Origin: WHSO01 sp963732875 | Lineage (GTDB): Bacteria > Pseudomonadota > Alphaproteobacteria > SMXQ01 | Length of the DNA stretch: 64,000 bases | Direction: 5' to 3' | NCBI GenBank assembly: GCA_963732875.1 | Contig: CAVTBD010000002.1 | Coordinates: forward strand, 2,356,001-2,420,000 | Program-made: the position numbers and the translations under genes | The notes under the pieces: model-generated | The model's input: the letters and a program-made list of their open reading frames with translations, nothing else | The model's database searches: none | Told to the model about the DNA's origin: nothing | In this document: piece by piece, positions 8,131-16,531 of the stretch | How the letters are laid out: each line of letters begins with the position of its first letter | Numbering within the stretch: the first letter of the stretch is position 1

Positions 8131-8674
8131 TACGGGCGATATTCCCACCGTCGATCTCGCCCTCGCGGTCGAGGACGATGCCTGGAGCGCCGCCCTGCCG
8201 GACATGGACGCCGCCGTCCGCGCCGCGGCCGAGGCGGCGGTGGCAGGCGCGCGCGCGGACGGCGGCGGCCGGTCCGGCCCGCGCACGGCGCAGGCGCTCG
8301 AGCTCGGCCTCGTGTTCACCGACGATGCCCGCGTGCACGCGCTCAACTGGCAGTACCGTCACAAGGATTCACCCACCAACGTGCTCGCCTTCGAGAACGC
8401 CGACCCCCCGCCCGCGGGTGCACCGTGGCAGCTGGGCGACGTGGTGGTGGCGTTCGGCACGGCCCGCGCCGAAGCGGCGGCGGCGGGCCTCGCGCTCACC
8501 GACCACGCCGCCCATCTCGTGGTTCATGGCGTGCTGCATCTTTTCGGTTATGATCACCTGAACGACCGGGACGCGCGCCGCATGGAACGGCTCGAGACGC
8601 GCGTGCTCGCGGGTCTCGGGATCAATGATCCCTATGCCCGCGGCGGCGGCCCGGGGCCAGCGAAGGACAGATGA
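8108..8674 (+). CDS. ybeY: Endoribonuclease YbeY (rRNA maturation factor)
   Basis: 188 residues with the family motif HGVLHLFGYDH supplying three zinc-binding histidines (H140, H144, H150), and DSPTNVLAF, the conserved substrate-cleft segment. YbeY takes part in 16S rRNA 3'-end maturation and ribosome quality control. The start ATG at 8108 lies inside the phoH end and the stop overlaps the corC start as ATGA, so expression is probably translationally coupled. Confidence 0.95.
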   Translation: MGRRASADTGDIPTVDLALAVEDDAWSAALPDMDAAVRAAAEAAVAGARADGGGRSGPRTAQALELGLVFTDDARVHALNWQYRHKDSPTNVLAFENADPPPAGAPWQLGDVVVAFGTARAEAAAAGLALTDHAAHLVVHGVLHLFGYDHLNDRDARRMERLETRVLAGLGINDPYARGGGPGPAKDR

Positions 8675-9600
8675 GCGACAAAGCCGACGCCCCCGATTCC
8701 CGCAGCGACGGGTCCGATCCCCAAAGTACCAGCCTGCTCGGTCGCCTGTTCGGCTGGCTCGGGCGCCACGGCCGCGCCGGGGACACCTCGGTGCGCGAGG
8801 CCCTTGAGGAGCTGATCGAGGAGCGCGAGGAGAAGGACGGGGACGGTGGCGGCGCCATCAGCGCCGACGAGCGTCTGCTGATCGGCAATGTGCTCAAGCT
8901 GCGCGACGTGATCGCGAGCGACATCATGGTGCCGCGCGCCGAGATCGTGTCGATCGAGGCCTCCGCCGCGCGTAACGAGATCGCCGACCTGATGGCGCGC
9001 GAGGCCCATTCGCGCGTACCCGTATATCGCGAAACCCTCGACGACGTGATCGGCATGATCCACATCAAGGACGTGTTCATGTCCTACGTGTCGGAGGCGC
9101 CGTTCAGCCTGCGCAACATCGTCCGAAAGGTGCTGTTCGTCTCGCCCACCATGCGCGTGCTCGATCTCCTGCTGCAGATGCGCCTTGCGCGCGTGCACAT
9201 GGCGATGGTGGTGGACGAGTTCGGCGGCGTGGACGGTCTCGTCACCATCGAGGACGTGGTCGAGGAGATCGTGGGTGATATTCAGGACGAGCACGATGTC
9301 GAGGAGATCGACATGATCGAGCGGCCGGACGGCTCGCTGATCGCCGACGCACGCACCGCGATCGAGGACTTCGAGGCGCGCGTCGGCCCGGTGCTGATGC
9401 CGGAAGAGCGCGAGGACGTGGACACGCTCGGCGGTCTCGTGTTCAACCTCGCCGGCCGGGTGCCCTCGCGCGGCGAGGTGATCCGTCATCCCTCGGGCAT
9501 CGAGTTCGAGGTGATCGACGCCGATCCGCGGCGGGTCAAGCGCCTGCGCCTCCGGCGCCTGCCGCCCCGTCCCGAACAGCCGGCAACGCCCGGCGCATGA
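8671..9600 (+). CDS. corC: CorC/HlyC family CBS-domain transporter-associated protein
   Basis: 309 residues. After a charged N-terminus there are two CBS domains (about residues 85-145 and 150-210, including DIMVPRAEIVSIEA and VVDEFGGVDGLVTIEDVVEE), followed by the CorC/HlyC C-terminal domain. No membrane segment is present, so this is the short cytoplasmic CorC type. It is thought to bind nucleotides and affect divalent-cation efflux; the exact function is unsettled. It sits between ybeY and lnt with 4-base overlaps on both sides. Confidence 0.93.
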   Translation: MSDKADAPDSRSDGSDPQSTSLLGRLFGWLGRHGRAGDTSVREALEELIEEREEKDGDGGGAISADERLLIGNVLKLRDVIASDIMVPRAEIVSIEASAARNEIADLMAREAHSRVPVYRETLDDVIGMIHIKDVFMSYVSEAPFSLRNIVRKVLFVSPTMRVLDLLLQMRLARVHMAMVVDEFGGVDGLVTIEDVVEEIVGDIQDEHDVEEIDMIERPDGSLIADARTAIEDFEARVGPVLMPEEREDVDTLGGLVFNLAGRVPSRGEVIRHPSGIEFEVIDADPRRVKRLRLRRLPPRPEQPATPGA

Positions 9601-11303
9601 TCCCGGTGCTCACGCGCGCCGCCCGGTGGCTGGCCGCCCTCTCCGGCTGGCGCCGCTTCGCCGTGGCCGCCGTTCTCGGCGCCTTCGCCGCGCTCGCCTT
9701 CGCGCCCACCTGGGTGCTGCCCGCGCTCGCGGTCGCCTTCACGGCGCTCGTGTGGATGATCGACGGCACCGCGCGGGCCGCGAAGCCGACCCGTGCCGCG
9801 CTGGCGCTCGGCTGGTGGTTCGGCTTCGGCCATTTCGTCGCCGGGCTCTACTGGATCTCCAACGCGCTGCTGGTGGACGCGGCCCAGTTCGGCTGGCTGG
9901 TGCCGTTCGCGGTGGCGGGGCTCTCGGCCTATTTCGCGGTCTATCCGGCACTGGCGGTCGTGGCCGCGGCGCGCGCGCGGCCGGGCTGGCGGCGCGTCCT
10001 CGTGCTGGCCGGGGCCTGGGGCCTCGCCGAATACCTGCGCGGCACGCTACTCACCGGCTTTCCCTGGAATCTCGAAGGCAGCGCGCTCGCCGCCCTGCCC
10101 GCCCTGATGCAGGGCGCGGCCGTGGTCGGGACCTACGGCCTGTCGCTCGCGGCAGTCGCGATCGCCGCCGCGCCGGCGATCCTGACGGAACCGCAGGGAC
10201 CGCGGCGCTGGCTGCCGGTGTCGCTGGCGGCGCTCGCCTTCGCCGGTCTGTGGGCGGGCGGCGCGCTCAGGCTGGCCGGGGCGCCGGCGCCCGGGGCCGT
10301 GCCGCCGCGCGCGCCGCACCTGCGCATCGTCCAGGGCGACATCGACCAGCGCATGAAGTGGCAACCCGAGCGGGCGCGCCTGACTTTCGAGACCTATCTG
10401 AGGCTGAGCCACGCGCCGCCCGCGGGCGGGACGGCCCGTGCGCCGGACGCGGTGATCTGGCCCGAGACGGCGGTGCCCTACGTGTTCGACGGCAGCGATG
10501 CGTTCCTGCGCGCCTTGGCTCAAGGCGCACCGCCCGGCGGCCTGCTCGTCACCGGCATCGTGCGCAGCACGTCAGGCGAAGAATCGCGCAGCACGTCAGG
10601 CAAAGAATCGCGCAGCACGTCAGGCAAAGAATCGCGCAGCACGTCAGGCAAAGAATCGCGCAGCACGTCAGGAAAAGATTCGAGAAGTGTGTCGGGCAAA
10701 GGTCCGCCACACATCTGGAATTCGGTCGTTGCCGTGACGGCGCAGGGCGCGCTGGTGGCGCGCTACGACAAGCACCACCTGGTGCCGTTCGGTGAATACG
10801 TGCCGTTGCGCGACTGGAACCCTCTGCCCAAGCTGACTGCGGGACGGATGGATTTCTCCGCCGGACCGGGTCCGACAACGCTGTCGCTGCCTGGCCTGCC
10901 GCCGGCGAGCCCGCTGGTGTGCTACGAGGCGATCTTTCCCGGCGGGGTGACGGCGCCGGGCCGTCCGCGGCCGCGCTGGCTGCTGAACGTGACCAATGAC
11001 GCCTGGTTCGGACGCTCGTCGGGGCCTTACCAGCACCTCGCCGCGGCGCGCCTGCGCGCGGTGGAGGAGGGCCTGCCCCTGGTGCGCGCGGCCAATACCG
11101 GCATCTCCGCCCTGGTCGATGCCTATGGCCGCGTCACCGCGCAGCTGCCGCTCGGTACCCGCGGCGCCCTCGACGTGGCGCTGCCCGATCCCGTGGCCGG
11201 GGCGCCTCTGTTCGCGCGGCTCGGCAACCTGCCGTTTTTCGCGCTCGCGGCGATGCTTCTGGCGATCGGGTGGCTCGCGCCCGGCAAGCGTGATCGATGT
11301 TGA
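9597..11303 (+). CDS. lnt: Apolipoprotein N-acyltransferase Lnt
   Basis: 568 residues: an N-terminal multi-pass membrane part (to about residue 225) and a periplasmic nitrilase domain with the full catalytic triad, E290 (VIWPETAVPYV), K392 (YDKHHLVPFGEYVP) and C442 (LVCYEAIFPG). It adds the third acyl chain to the N-terminal cysteine of lipoproteins. Between the Glu and Lys strands lies an unusual insertion (about residues 323-369) made of an eight-residue Ser-rich tandem repeat. The insertion keeps the frame and lies in a segment expected to be a surface loop, so activity is probably retained. Confidence 0.95.
   Translation: MIPVLTRAARWLAALSGWRRFAVAAVLGAFAALAFAPTWVLPALAVAFTALVWMIDGTARAAKPTRAALALGWWFGFGHFVAGLYWISNALLVDAAQFGWLVPFAVAGLSAYFAVYPALAVVAAARARPGWRRVLVLAGAWGLAEYLRGTLLTGFPWNLEGSALAALPALMQGAAVVGTYGLSLAAVAIAAAPAILTEPQGPRRWLPVSLAALAFAGLWAGGALRLAGAPAPGAVPPRAPHLRIVQGDIDQRMKWQPERARLTFETYLRLSHAPPAGGTARAPDAVIWPETAVPYVFDGSDAFLRALAQGAPPGGLLVTGIVRSTSGEESRSTSGKESRSTSGKESRSTSGKESRSTSGKDSRSVSGKGPPHIWNSVVAVTAQGALVARYDKHHLVPFGEYVPLRDWNPLPKLTAGRMDFSAGPGPTTLSLPGLPPASPLVCYEAIFPGGVTAPGRPRPRWLLNVTNDAWFGRSSGPYQHLAAARLRAVEEGLPLVRAANTGISALVDAYGRVTAQLPLGTRGALDVALPDPVAGAPLFARLGNLPFFALAAMLLAIGWLAPGKRDRC
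10563..10703 (+). repeat. 24-bp tandem repeat array inside lnt
   Basis: Five full 24-base units (10563-10586, 10587-10610, 10611-10634, 10635-10658, 10659-10682) plus a degenerate sixth. Each encodes approximately RSTSGKES. Units 2-4 are identical, unit 1 carries GAA for AAA, and unit 5 has two changes. The near-identity points to recent slippage or unequal recombination. The unit length is a multiple of three, so copy-number change does not break the gene. Confidence 0.95.
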
Positions 11304-11429
11304 GTGACGTTACATACGCATTTATGATAAATTTGATTTCAAGATGTAGAATGTTGACAATTGAATGCTACAAAGTTGCGTCAGTGGCGTTGATATTTTG
11401 ACTGCTGGTTTCCCAGAAAGACGAGGCCG

Positions 11430-11886
11430 ATGGCCAAACAATCCACGAAACCCGCCCGCCGCGCCCCACGCGCCACCAAAGGCGGTCCCAATCCGATCGA
11501 CGCCCACGTGGGCGCGCGCGTGCGCCTGCGCCGCACGCTCCTCGGCCTGTCCCAGGAAAAGCTCGGCCAGGCACTCGGCCTGACCTTCCAGCAGGTGCAG
11601 AAGTACGAGCGCGGCGTCAACCGCATCGGCGCAAGTCGGCTCTACAGCCTGTCGCGCGTGCTCGACGTACCGATCACCTTCTTCTACGAAGACCTGCCCG
11701 CGGCGCTGGCCATGGGTGCCCGCCGTCCGACGGGAACTCGCGGAGCAGGCGGCGGCCAATTACGACGCCGACCCCATGAGCAACCGCGAGACCATGGAGC
11801 TGGTGAAGGCCTATTACCGCATCGAGGATCCCAAGAAGCGCCGCAAGGTGCTCGAGATGCTGCGTTCCTTCGGCAGGGACCAATAG
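11430..11886 (+). pseudogene. XRE-family transcriptional regulator, apparent frameshift
   Basis: The first ~95 residues read as a typical short alphaproteobacterial XRE regulator: PNPIDAHVGARVRLRRTLLG, GLTFQQVQKYERGVNRIGAS and LDVPITFFYEDLP. After ALAMG the frame becomes Arg/Gly/Pro-rich and continues to 11921. A one-base shift between about 11713 and 11740 restores the expected C-terminus (LAEQAAANYDADPM, then ETMELVKAYYRI and KVLEMLRSFGRDQ) with a stop at 11884-11886. Removing one base gives 151 codons, the normal family length. It may be a real mutation or a sequencing error. The 126 bases upstream are AT-rich and contain TTGACA at 11354, but no well-placed -10 box was found. Confidence 0.85.
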
Positions 11887-12061
11887 ACCGGCGCTGCCGC
11901 GCACACCCGGAAATCACTTGACGGGGCGCTTGTTCATTGCAACAAGACCGGCCTTGGGCGCGTGCCTCATGCGCCCTTCCGGGCACGCTTCCGTGCCGTC
12001 ATAATCGCTGTCGTCCGAGCAGATCGCGCGCTCAGTTCCCTCACTTCCCGCGGAGGTCCAC

Positions 12062-13231
12062 GTGCCCAGAGGCGATTACCTTTTTACGAGTGAATCCGTT
12101 TCCGAAGGTCATCCCGACAAGGTCGCGGACCAAATCTCCGATGCCGTGGTCGATGCCTACCTGACCGCCGATCCCATGTCCCGGGTCGCCGCCGAGACCC
12201 TGGTCACCACCAACCGCGTGATCATGGCCGGCGAGGTGCGCGGGCCGTCGAGCGTCACGCCGGATCATCTCGAGAGCATCGCGCGCCACACCATCCGCGA
12301 GATCGGCTACGAGCAGGACGGGTTCCACTGGCAGAAGGCGAAGGTGGACGTTCTCCTGCACGCACAGTCGGTCGACATCGCCCAGGGAGTCGATGCCGCC
12401 GGCAACAAGGACGAAGGCGCGGGCGACCAGGGTATCATGTTCGGCTACGCGTGCCGCGAGACCCCGGCGCTGATGCCGGCGCCGATCCACTACGCCCATG
12501 CCATCCTTCACTCGCTCGCGGAGGCGCGCCATTCGGGTGCCGAGCCCGACCTCGGCCCCGATGCCAAGAGCCAGGTGACCCTGCTCTACAAGGACGGCAA
12601 GCCGGTCAAGGCGACCTCGGTGGTGGTGTCGACCCAGCACGGCGAGAGCGTGGACCAGGAGACGGTGCGCGCGATCGTTCGCCCCCATGTCGAGAACGTC
12701 CTGCCCGAGGGCTGGATGTGCCCGGAGGAAGAATTTTACGTCAACCCGACCGGCCGCTTCGTGATCGGCGGGCCCGACGGCGACTGCGGCCTCACCGGGC
12801 GCAAGATTATCGTCGATACCTATGGCGGCGCGGCGCCCCACGGCGGCGGCGCGTTCTCGGGCAAAGACCCGTCCAAGGTCGACCGCTCGGCCGCCTATGC
12901 CGCACGCTATCTCGCCAAGAATATCGTGGCCGCCGGCATCGCCGAACGCTGCACTATCCAGATCGCCTACGCCATCGGCGTTGCCAAGCCGCTCGCGGTC
13001 TATGTCGATACCGCCGGCACCGGCACGGTGGGCGAAGACAAGCTCGCCAAGGCGCTGCGCGAGGTCATGGACCTGAGCCCGCGCGGCATCCGCATCCACC
13101 TCGGCCTCAACAAGCCGATCTATGCTCGCACCGCGGCCTATGGCCATTTCGGCCGCGAGCCCGAGTCCGACGGCGGGTTCTCGTGGGAGCGCGTCGACCT
13201 CGGCGAGGCCATCAAGTCGGCCCTCACCTGA
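12062..13231 (+). CDS. metK: S-adenosylmethionine synthetase
   Basis: 389 residues. The N-terminal FTSESVSEGHPDKVADQISD, the GAGDQGIMFGYA hexapeptide block and the GGGAFSGKDPSKVDRSAAY block are the classic MetK signatures. It makes S-adenosylmethionine from methionine and ATP. The start is GTG at 12062, 6 bases after GGAGG. No SAM riboswitch was recognisable in the 175-base upstream region, which holds a TTGACG at 11918 without a good -10 partner. trmB, a SAM user, follows after 22 bases. Confidence 0.97.
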   Translation: MPRGDYLFTSESVSEGHPDKVADQISDAVVDAYLTADPMSRVAAETLVTTNRVIMAGEVRGPSSVTPDHLESIARHTIREIGYEQDGFHWQKAKVDVLLHAQSVDIAQGVDAAGNKDEGAGDQGIMFGYACRETPALMPAPIHYAHAILHSLAEARHSGAEPDLGPDAKSQVTLLYKDGKPVKATSVVVSTQHGESVDQETVRAIVRPHVENVLPEGWMCPEEEFYVNPTGRFVIGGPDGDCGLTGRKIIVDTYGGAAPHGGGAFSGKDPSKVDRSAAYAARYLAKNIVAAGIAERCTIQIAYAIGVAKPLAVYVDTAGTGTVGEDKLAKALREVMDLSPRGIRIHLGLNKPIYARTAAYGHFGREPESDGGFSWERVDLGEAIKSALT

Positions 13232-13253
13232 GGCGCGTGCCCGGGCGGGCTTC

Positions 13254-14018
13254 ATGACATCCCGTGATGACGGCGCGCCCCCGGCCCCGATGGCGCGCCG
13301 CCGCATTCTTTACGGCCGGCGCGTCGGCCGGCCCCTGCGCGAAGGGCGCAAGCGCCTGCTCGCTGAGCTCCTGCCGCGCGTGCAAGTCGACCTCGCCGGC
13401 GTCGCGCCCGGCAGCCTCGATCCCCGTACCCTGTTTGCGCCCGCGCCGGTGTTCGCGGATGCATTGCCACCCGTGCCGGTCCGCGCGGTCTGGCTCGAGG
13501 TCGGCTTTGGCGGCGGCGAGCATCTTTGCGCCCAGGCGCGCGCGCATCCGGAGATTGGACTGATCGGCTGCGAGCCGTTCCTCAACGGCGTCGGCGCCGC
13601 GCTGCAGCAGATCGAGGCGGGCCGCATCGGCAATATCCGGCTCCATGCCGACGACGCGCGCGCGGTCCTCGACGCGCTTGCCGAGGCCAGCCTCGACCGC
13701 GTCTTCGTGCTGTTCCCCGATCCCTGGCCCAAGGCGCGCCACGCCAAGCGCCGGTTCGTGTCGCGCGAGAACCTGGACGCGCTCGCCGGGGTCATGGAGG
13801 ACGGCGCCGAACTGCGTATCGCCAGCGACGATATGGGCTATATCCGCTGGGCGCTGGCGGTGGCCCTGGCCCATCCCGCCTTCGTCTGGTGCGCCGAACG
13901 GGCCGCCGACTGGCGCGACAGGCCCCCGGACCAGCCCGCCACGCGCTACGAGGAGAAGGCCCGTGCCAAGGGAATCGTCCCGGTTTTCCTGACCTTCCGG
14001 CGCCGGGAACGAGCCTGA
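13254..14018 (+). CDS. trmB: tRNA (guanine-N7-)-methyltransferase TrmB
   Basis: 254 residues. Methyltransferase motif I appears as WLEVGFGGGEHL, and the TrmB hallmark is VFVLFPDPWPKARHAKRRFV. The C-terminal TRYEEKARAKGIVPVFLTF matches the conserved T-x-[FY]-E substrate loop. It methylates G46 in the tRNA variable loop. The N-terminal 20 residues are not conserved, so the start could lie later (ATG 13290). Confidence 0.94.
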   Translation: MTSRDDGAPPAPMARRRILYGRRVGRPLREGRKRLLAELLPRVQVDLAGVAPGSLDPRTLFAPAPVFADALPPVPVRAVWLEVGFGGGEHLCAQARAHPEIGLIGCEPFLNGVGAALQQIEAGRIGNIRLHADDARAVLDALAEASLDRVFVLFPDPWPKARHAKRRFVSRENLDALAGVMEDGAELRIASDDMGYIRWALAVALAHPAFVWCAERAADWRDRPPDQPATRYEEKARAKGIVPVFLTFRRRERA

Positions 14019-14132
14019 AGAGGGCCTGAAGCGGGCACCTGGCGGGCCTTTTGGCGTCCCAAAGCCCCTTCCGGCGTCGCCGGACGGTGCCGTTTTGGTG
14101 ACACCTGGCCCCGTACCGGGCTGCCAAAATAC

Positions 14133-14160
14133 TTGAAGAAAGGCGCAAAACCCCTATATT
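14133..14160 (+). promoter_or_regulatory. Sigma-70-type promoter of the rimP-nusA-infB operon
   Basis: TTGAAG (14133-14138) and TATATT (14155-14160) are separated by 16 bases, about 135 bases upstream of the rimP start. They lie between trmB and the operon, leaving a leader that contains a terminator-like hairpin. Confidence 0.6.
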
Positions 14161-14207
14161 TGCCCGATCTTCAGTGAGGGTCCTTTAACAAGATAAGACG
14201 CTGCGGA

Positions 14208-14230
14208 GTGGGCCACCGGCCCGCTTTTTT
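14208..14230 (+). terminator. Intrinsic terminator in the rimP leader (possible attenuator)
   Basis: A stem of seven pairs (14208-14214 with 14218-14224, one G-U) around the loop ACC is followed by six T residues (14225-14230). It lies downstream of the promoter at 14133 and 65 bases before rimP, so it would stop transcription before the operon unless overcome. NusA, encoded here, itself modulates pausing and termination, so feedback attenuation is a reasonable inference. Confidence 0.7.
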
Positions 14231-14294
14231 GTTTGTGCGGCGTGACGGTGTCGGTCCGGCCCTGGCCGGTCCGCGCGTCGTCGGGACACGGGGA

Positions 14295-14793
14295 ATGATC
14301 CAGGTTCAGGACAGGGTCGCCCGCCTGGTCGAAGGGCCGCTCGAGGAGATGGGGTACGAGCTCGTACGCGTGAACCTCTCCGGCGGCTCGCGGCCGGTGC
14401 TCCAGGTCATGGCCGAGCGCGCCGACGGCGCGCCCATGACGGTGGAGGACTGCACCGGGATCAGCCACACGGTGTCGCTGCTGCTCGACGCCGAGGACCC
14501 GATCGCTGGCGCTTATGCGCTTGGAGGTGTCGTCGCCGGGCATCGACCGGCCGCTGACGCGGGCCAGGGACTTCGAGCGCTATGCCGGCTTCGAGCTGCG
14601 CATGGAGACGCGCGAGTCGGTCCAGGGCCGGCGCCGCTTTCGCGGCCGGCTCAAGGGCATCGCCCAGGGGCAGGTCACGGTGGTGACCGACGAGGGCGAG
14701 GTGACGGTGCCGTTCGAGGGCGTCGCCAAGGCCCGGCTGGTGCTGAACGACGAGCTGATCGCCGCCGCGGCGCCCGACCGCAAGCGGTCGTGA
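14295..14793 (+). pseudogene. rimP: Ribosome maturation factor RimP, apparent one-base frameshift
   Basis: Residues 1-74 (from VQDRVARLVEGPLEEMGYEL to LLDAEDPIAGAY) are in one frame. The rest, LEVSSPGIDRPLTRARDFER onwards to a stop at 14793, is in another. Dropping one base near 14515 (gcttatgcgcttggag) gives ...AGAYRLEVSSPG, exactly the family consensus, and makes the whole region 166 codons including the stop. RimP assists 30S subunit maturation. As read, the first frame runs on to 14819 as non-homologous sequence. An ATG at 14515 could in principle restart the C-terminal part. Sequencing error is the simplest explanation. Confidence 0.88.
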
Positions 14794-14878
14794 CCGGCGG
14801 CAGGAAAGAAGACGCGTAAACATATGGGATTTGTGAACGACAGGTGCAGTTGCTGCACGGCAAGCGAAACGAAGTGAG

Positions 14879-16525
14879 ATGACGATGGCACAGACGAACC
14901 GCACGCCAACGGCGGAAGAAACCACGGGCCTGGCGCGGCCGGAGCTGATCCAGGTGGCCGACGCGGTCGCCCGCGAGAAATCGATCGACCGCGACGAGGT
15001 GCTGACCGCCATGGAGCAGGCGATCCAGAAGGCCGGCCGCTCCAAGTACGGCCATGAGCATGACATCCGCGCGACCATCAACCGCACCACCGGCGAAATC
15101 TCGCTCGCGCGCTACACCCAGGCGGTGGAAACGGTCGAGGACGAGCTCACCCAGTTGGACCTCGCTACCGCCCAGAAGATCAAGCCCGGCATCGAGGCCG
15201 GCGAATACATCATCGATCCGCTGCCGCCCATCGACTTCGGCCGCATCGCTGCCCAGACCGCCAAGCAGGTGATCGTGCAGAAGGTGCGCGAGGCGGAGCG
15301 CCAGCGCCAGTACGAGGAATACAAGGACCGCGTCGGCGAGATCGTCAATGGCCTCGTCAAGCGCGTCGAGTTCGGCAACATCACCGTCGACCTCGGCCGC
15401 GCCGAGGGCGTGCTGCGCCGCGACGAGATCCTGCCGCGCGAGAACCTGCGCGCCTCCGAGCGCGTGCGCGCCTACATCTACGACGTGCGCGAGGAAGCGC
15501 GCGGGCCGCAGATATTCCTGTCGCGGACCCGGCCCGAGTTCATGGCCAAGCTGTTCGCCCAGGAAGTGCCGGAGATTTACGACGGCATCATCGAGATCAA
15601 GTCGGTCGCGCGCGATCCCGGCTCGCGTGCCAAGATCGCCGTGCTGTCCAACAATTCCTCCATCGACCCGGTCGGCGCCTGCGTCGGCATGCGCGGCTCG
15701 CGCGTGCAGGCGGTGGTGGCCGAGCTGCAGGGCGAGAAGATCGACATCATCCAGTGGAATCCCGACCCGGCGACCTTCGTAGTCAACGCGCTCGCGCCCG
15801 CCGAAGTCACCAAGGTGGTGCTCGACGAGGACCAGAAGCGCATCGAGGTGGTGGTGCCCGACGACCAGCTCTCGCTCGCCATCGGCCGACGCGGCCAGAA
15901 CGTCCGTCTCGCCTCCCAGCTCACCGGCTGGGACATCCGCATCCTCACCGAGGCGCAGGAATCGGAACGCCGCCAGGAAGAGTTCCGCTCCCGCTCACAG
16001 ATGTTCATCAACTCCCTCGACGTGGACGAGGTCATCGCCCACCTGCTGGTGACGGAAGGCTTCTCCTCGATCGAGGAGGTCGCGTTCGTGCCGATCGAGG
16101 AGATCACCGGCATCGAGGGTTTCGACCAGGAGCTGGCCGAGGAGCTGTCGGGCCGCGCCAAGGCCTATCTCGCCGAGCAGGCCGAGAAGTTCGCCGAGAA
16201 GCGCAAGGAGCTCGGCATTGCCGACGACATGGTGGACATCCCGGGTCTCACCTCCGACATGGTGGTGAAGCTTGCCGAGCACGGCATCAAGGACCGCGAT
16301 TCCCTCGCCGAGCTCGCCGGCTACGAGCTGTCGGGCTCCGAGGCCGAAGGCGAGCCCGGCATCCTTGCCGAGTTCAAGCTTTCGGAACCGGATGCCAACG
16401 CCATCATCGCGGCGGCGCGTGCCCATTGGTTCGCCGAGGAGGACGCGGCCCGTGCCGCGGCAGAGGCTGCAGCGGCAGCCGAAGCGGAAGCCGGTGCCGA
16501 AGCCGAGCCGAGCAAGGAGGCCTGA
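14879..16525 (+). CDS. nusA: Transcription termination/antitermination protein NusA
   Basis: 548 residues with the NusA N-terminal domain, an S1 domain (about residues 135-200), two KH domains (including GACVGMRGSRVQAVVAELQG and LAIGRRGQNVRLASQLTGWDI) and two C-terminal acidic helix-hairpin repeats. The tail ends in an Ala/Glu-rich stretch. It binds RNA polymerase and controls pausing, termination and antitermination. The start is ATG 14879 or 14885. The rimP-nusA-ylxR-infB order is standard. Confidence 0.97.
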   Translation: MTMAQTNRTPTAEETTGLARPELIQVADAVAREKSIDRDEVLTAMEQAIQKAGRSKYGHEHDIRATINRTTGEISLARYTQAVETVEDELTQLDLATAQKIKPGIEAGEYIIDPLPPIDFGRIAAQTAKQVIVQKVREAERQRQYEEYKDRVGEIVNGLVKRVEFGNITVDLGRAEGVLRRDEILPRENLRASERVRAYIYDVREEARGPQIFLSRTRPEFMAKLFAQEVPEIYDGIIEIKSVARDPGSRAKIAVLSNNSSIDPVGACVGMRGSRVQAVVAELQGEKIDIIQWNPDPATFVVNALAPAEVTKVVLDEDQKRIEVVVPDDQLSLAIGRRGQNVRLASQLTGWDIRILTEAQESERRQEEFRSRSQMFINSLDVDEVIAHLLVTEGFSSIEEVAFVPIEEITGIEGFDQELAEELSGRAKAYLAEQAEKFAEKRKELGIADDMVDIPGLTSDMVVKLAEHGIKDRDSLAELAGYELSGSEAEGEPGILAEFKLSEPDANAIIAAARAHWFAEEDAARAAAEAAAAAEAEAGAEAEPSKEA

Positions 16526-16531
16526 GGCCGC

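Noticed and set aside
10563..10703. CRISPR array, from the regularly spaced repeat in lnt
   Set aside because: Units are 24 bases, directly adjacent without spacers and in frame with a coding sequence.
9626..10795. Long Arg/Ala-rich open frames overlapping lnt, infB, cysK, coaBC and others
   Set aside because: They are composition shadows of high-GC genes: Arg/Ala/Pro-rich, without homology or ribosome-binding sites, and antisense or out of frame to clear genes.
11887..12061. SAM riboswitch upstream of metK
   Set aside because: No pattern resembling SAM-I, SAM-II or SAM/SAH aptamers could be recognised in the 175-base region.
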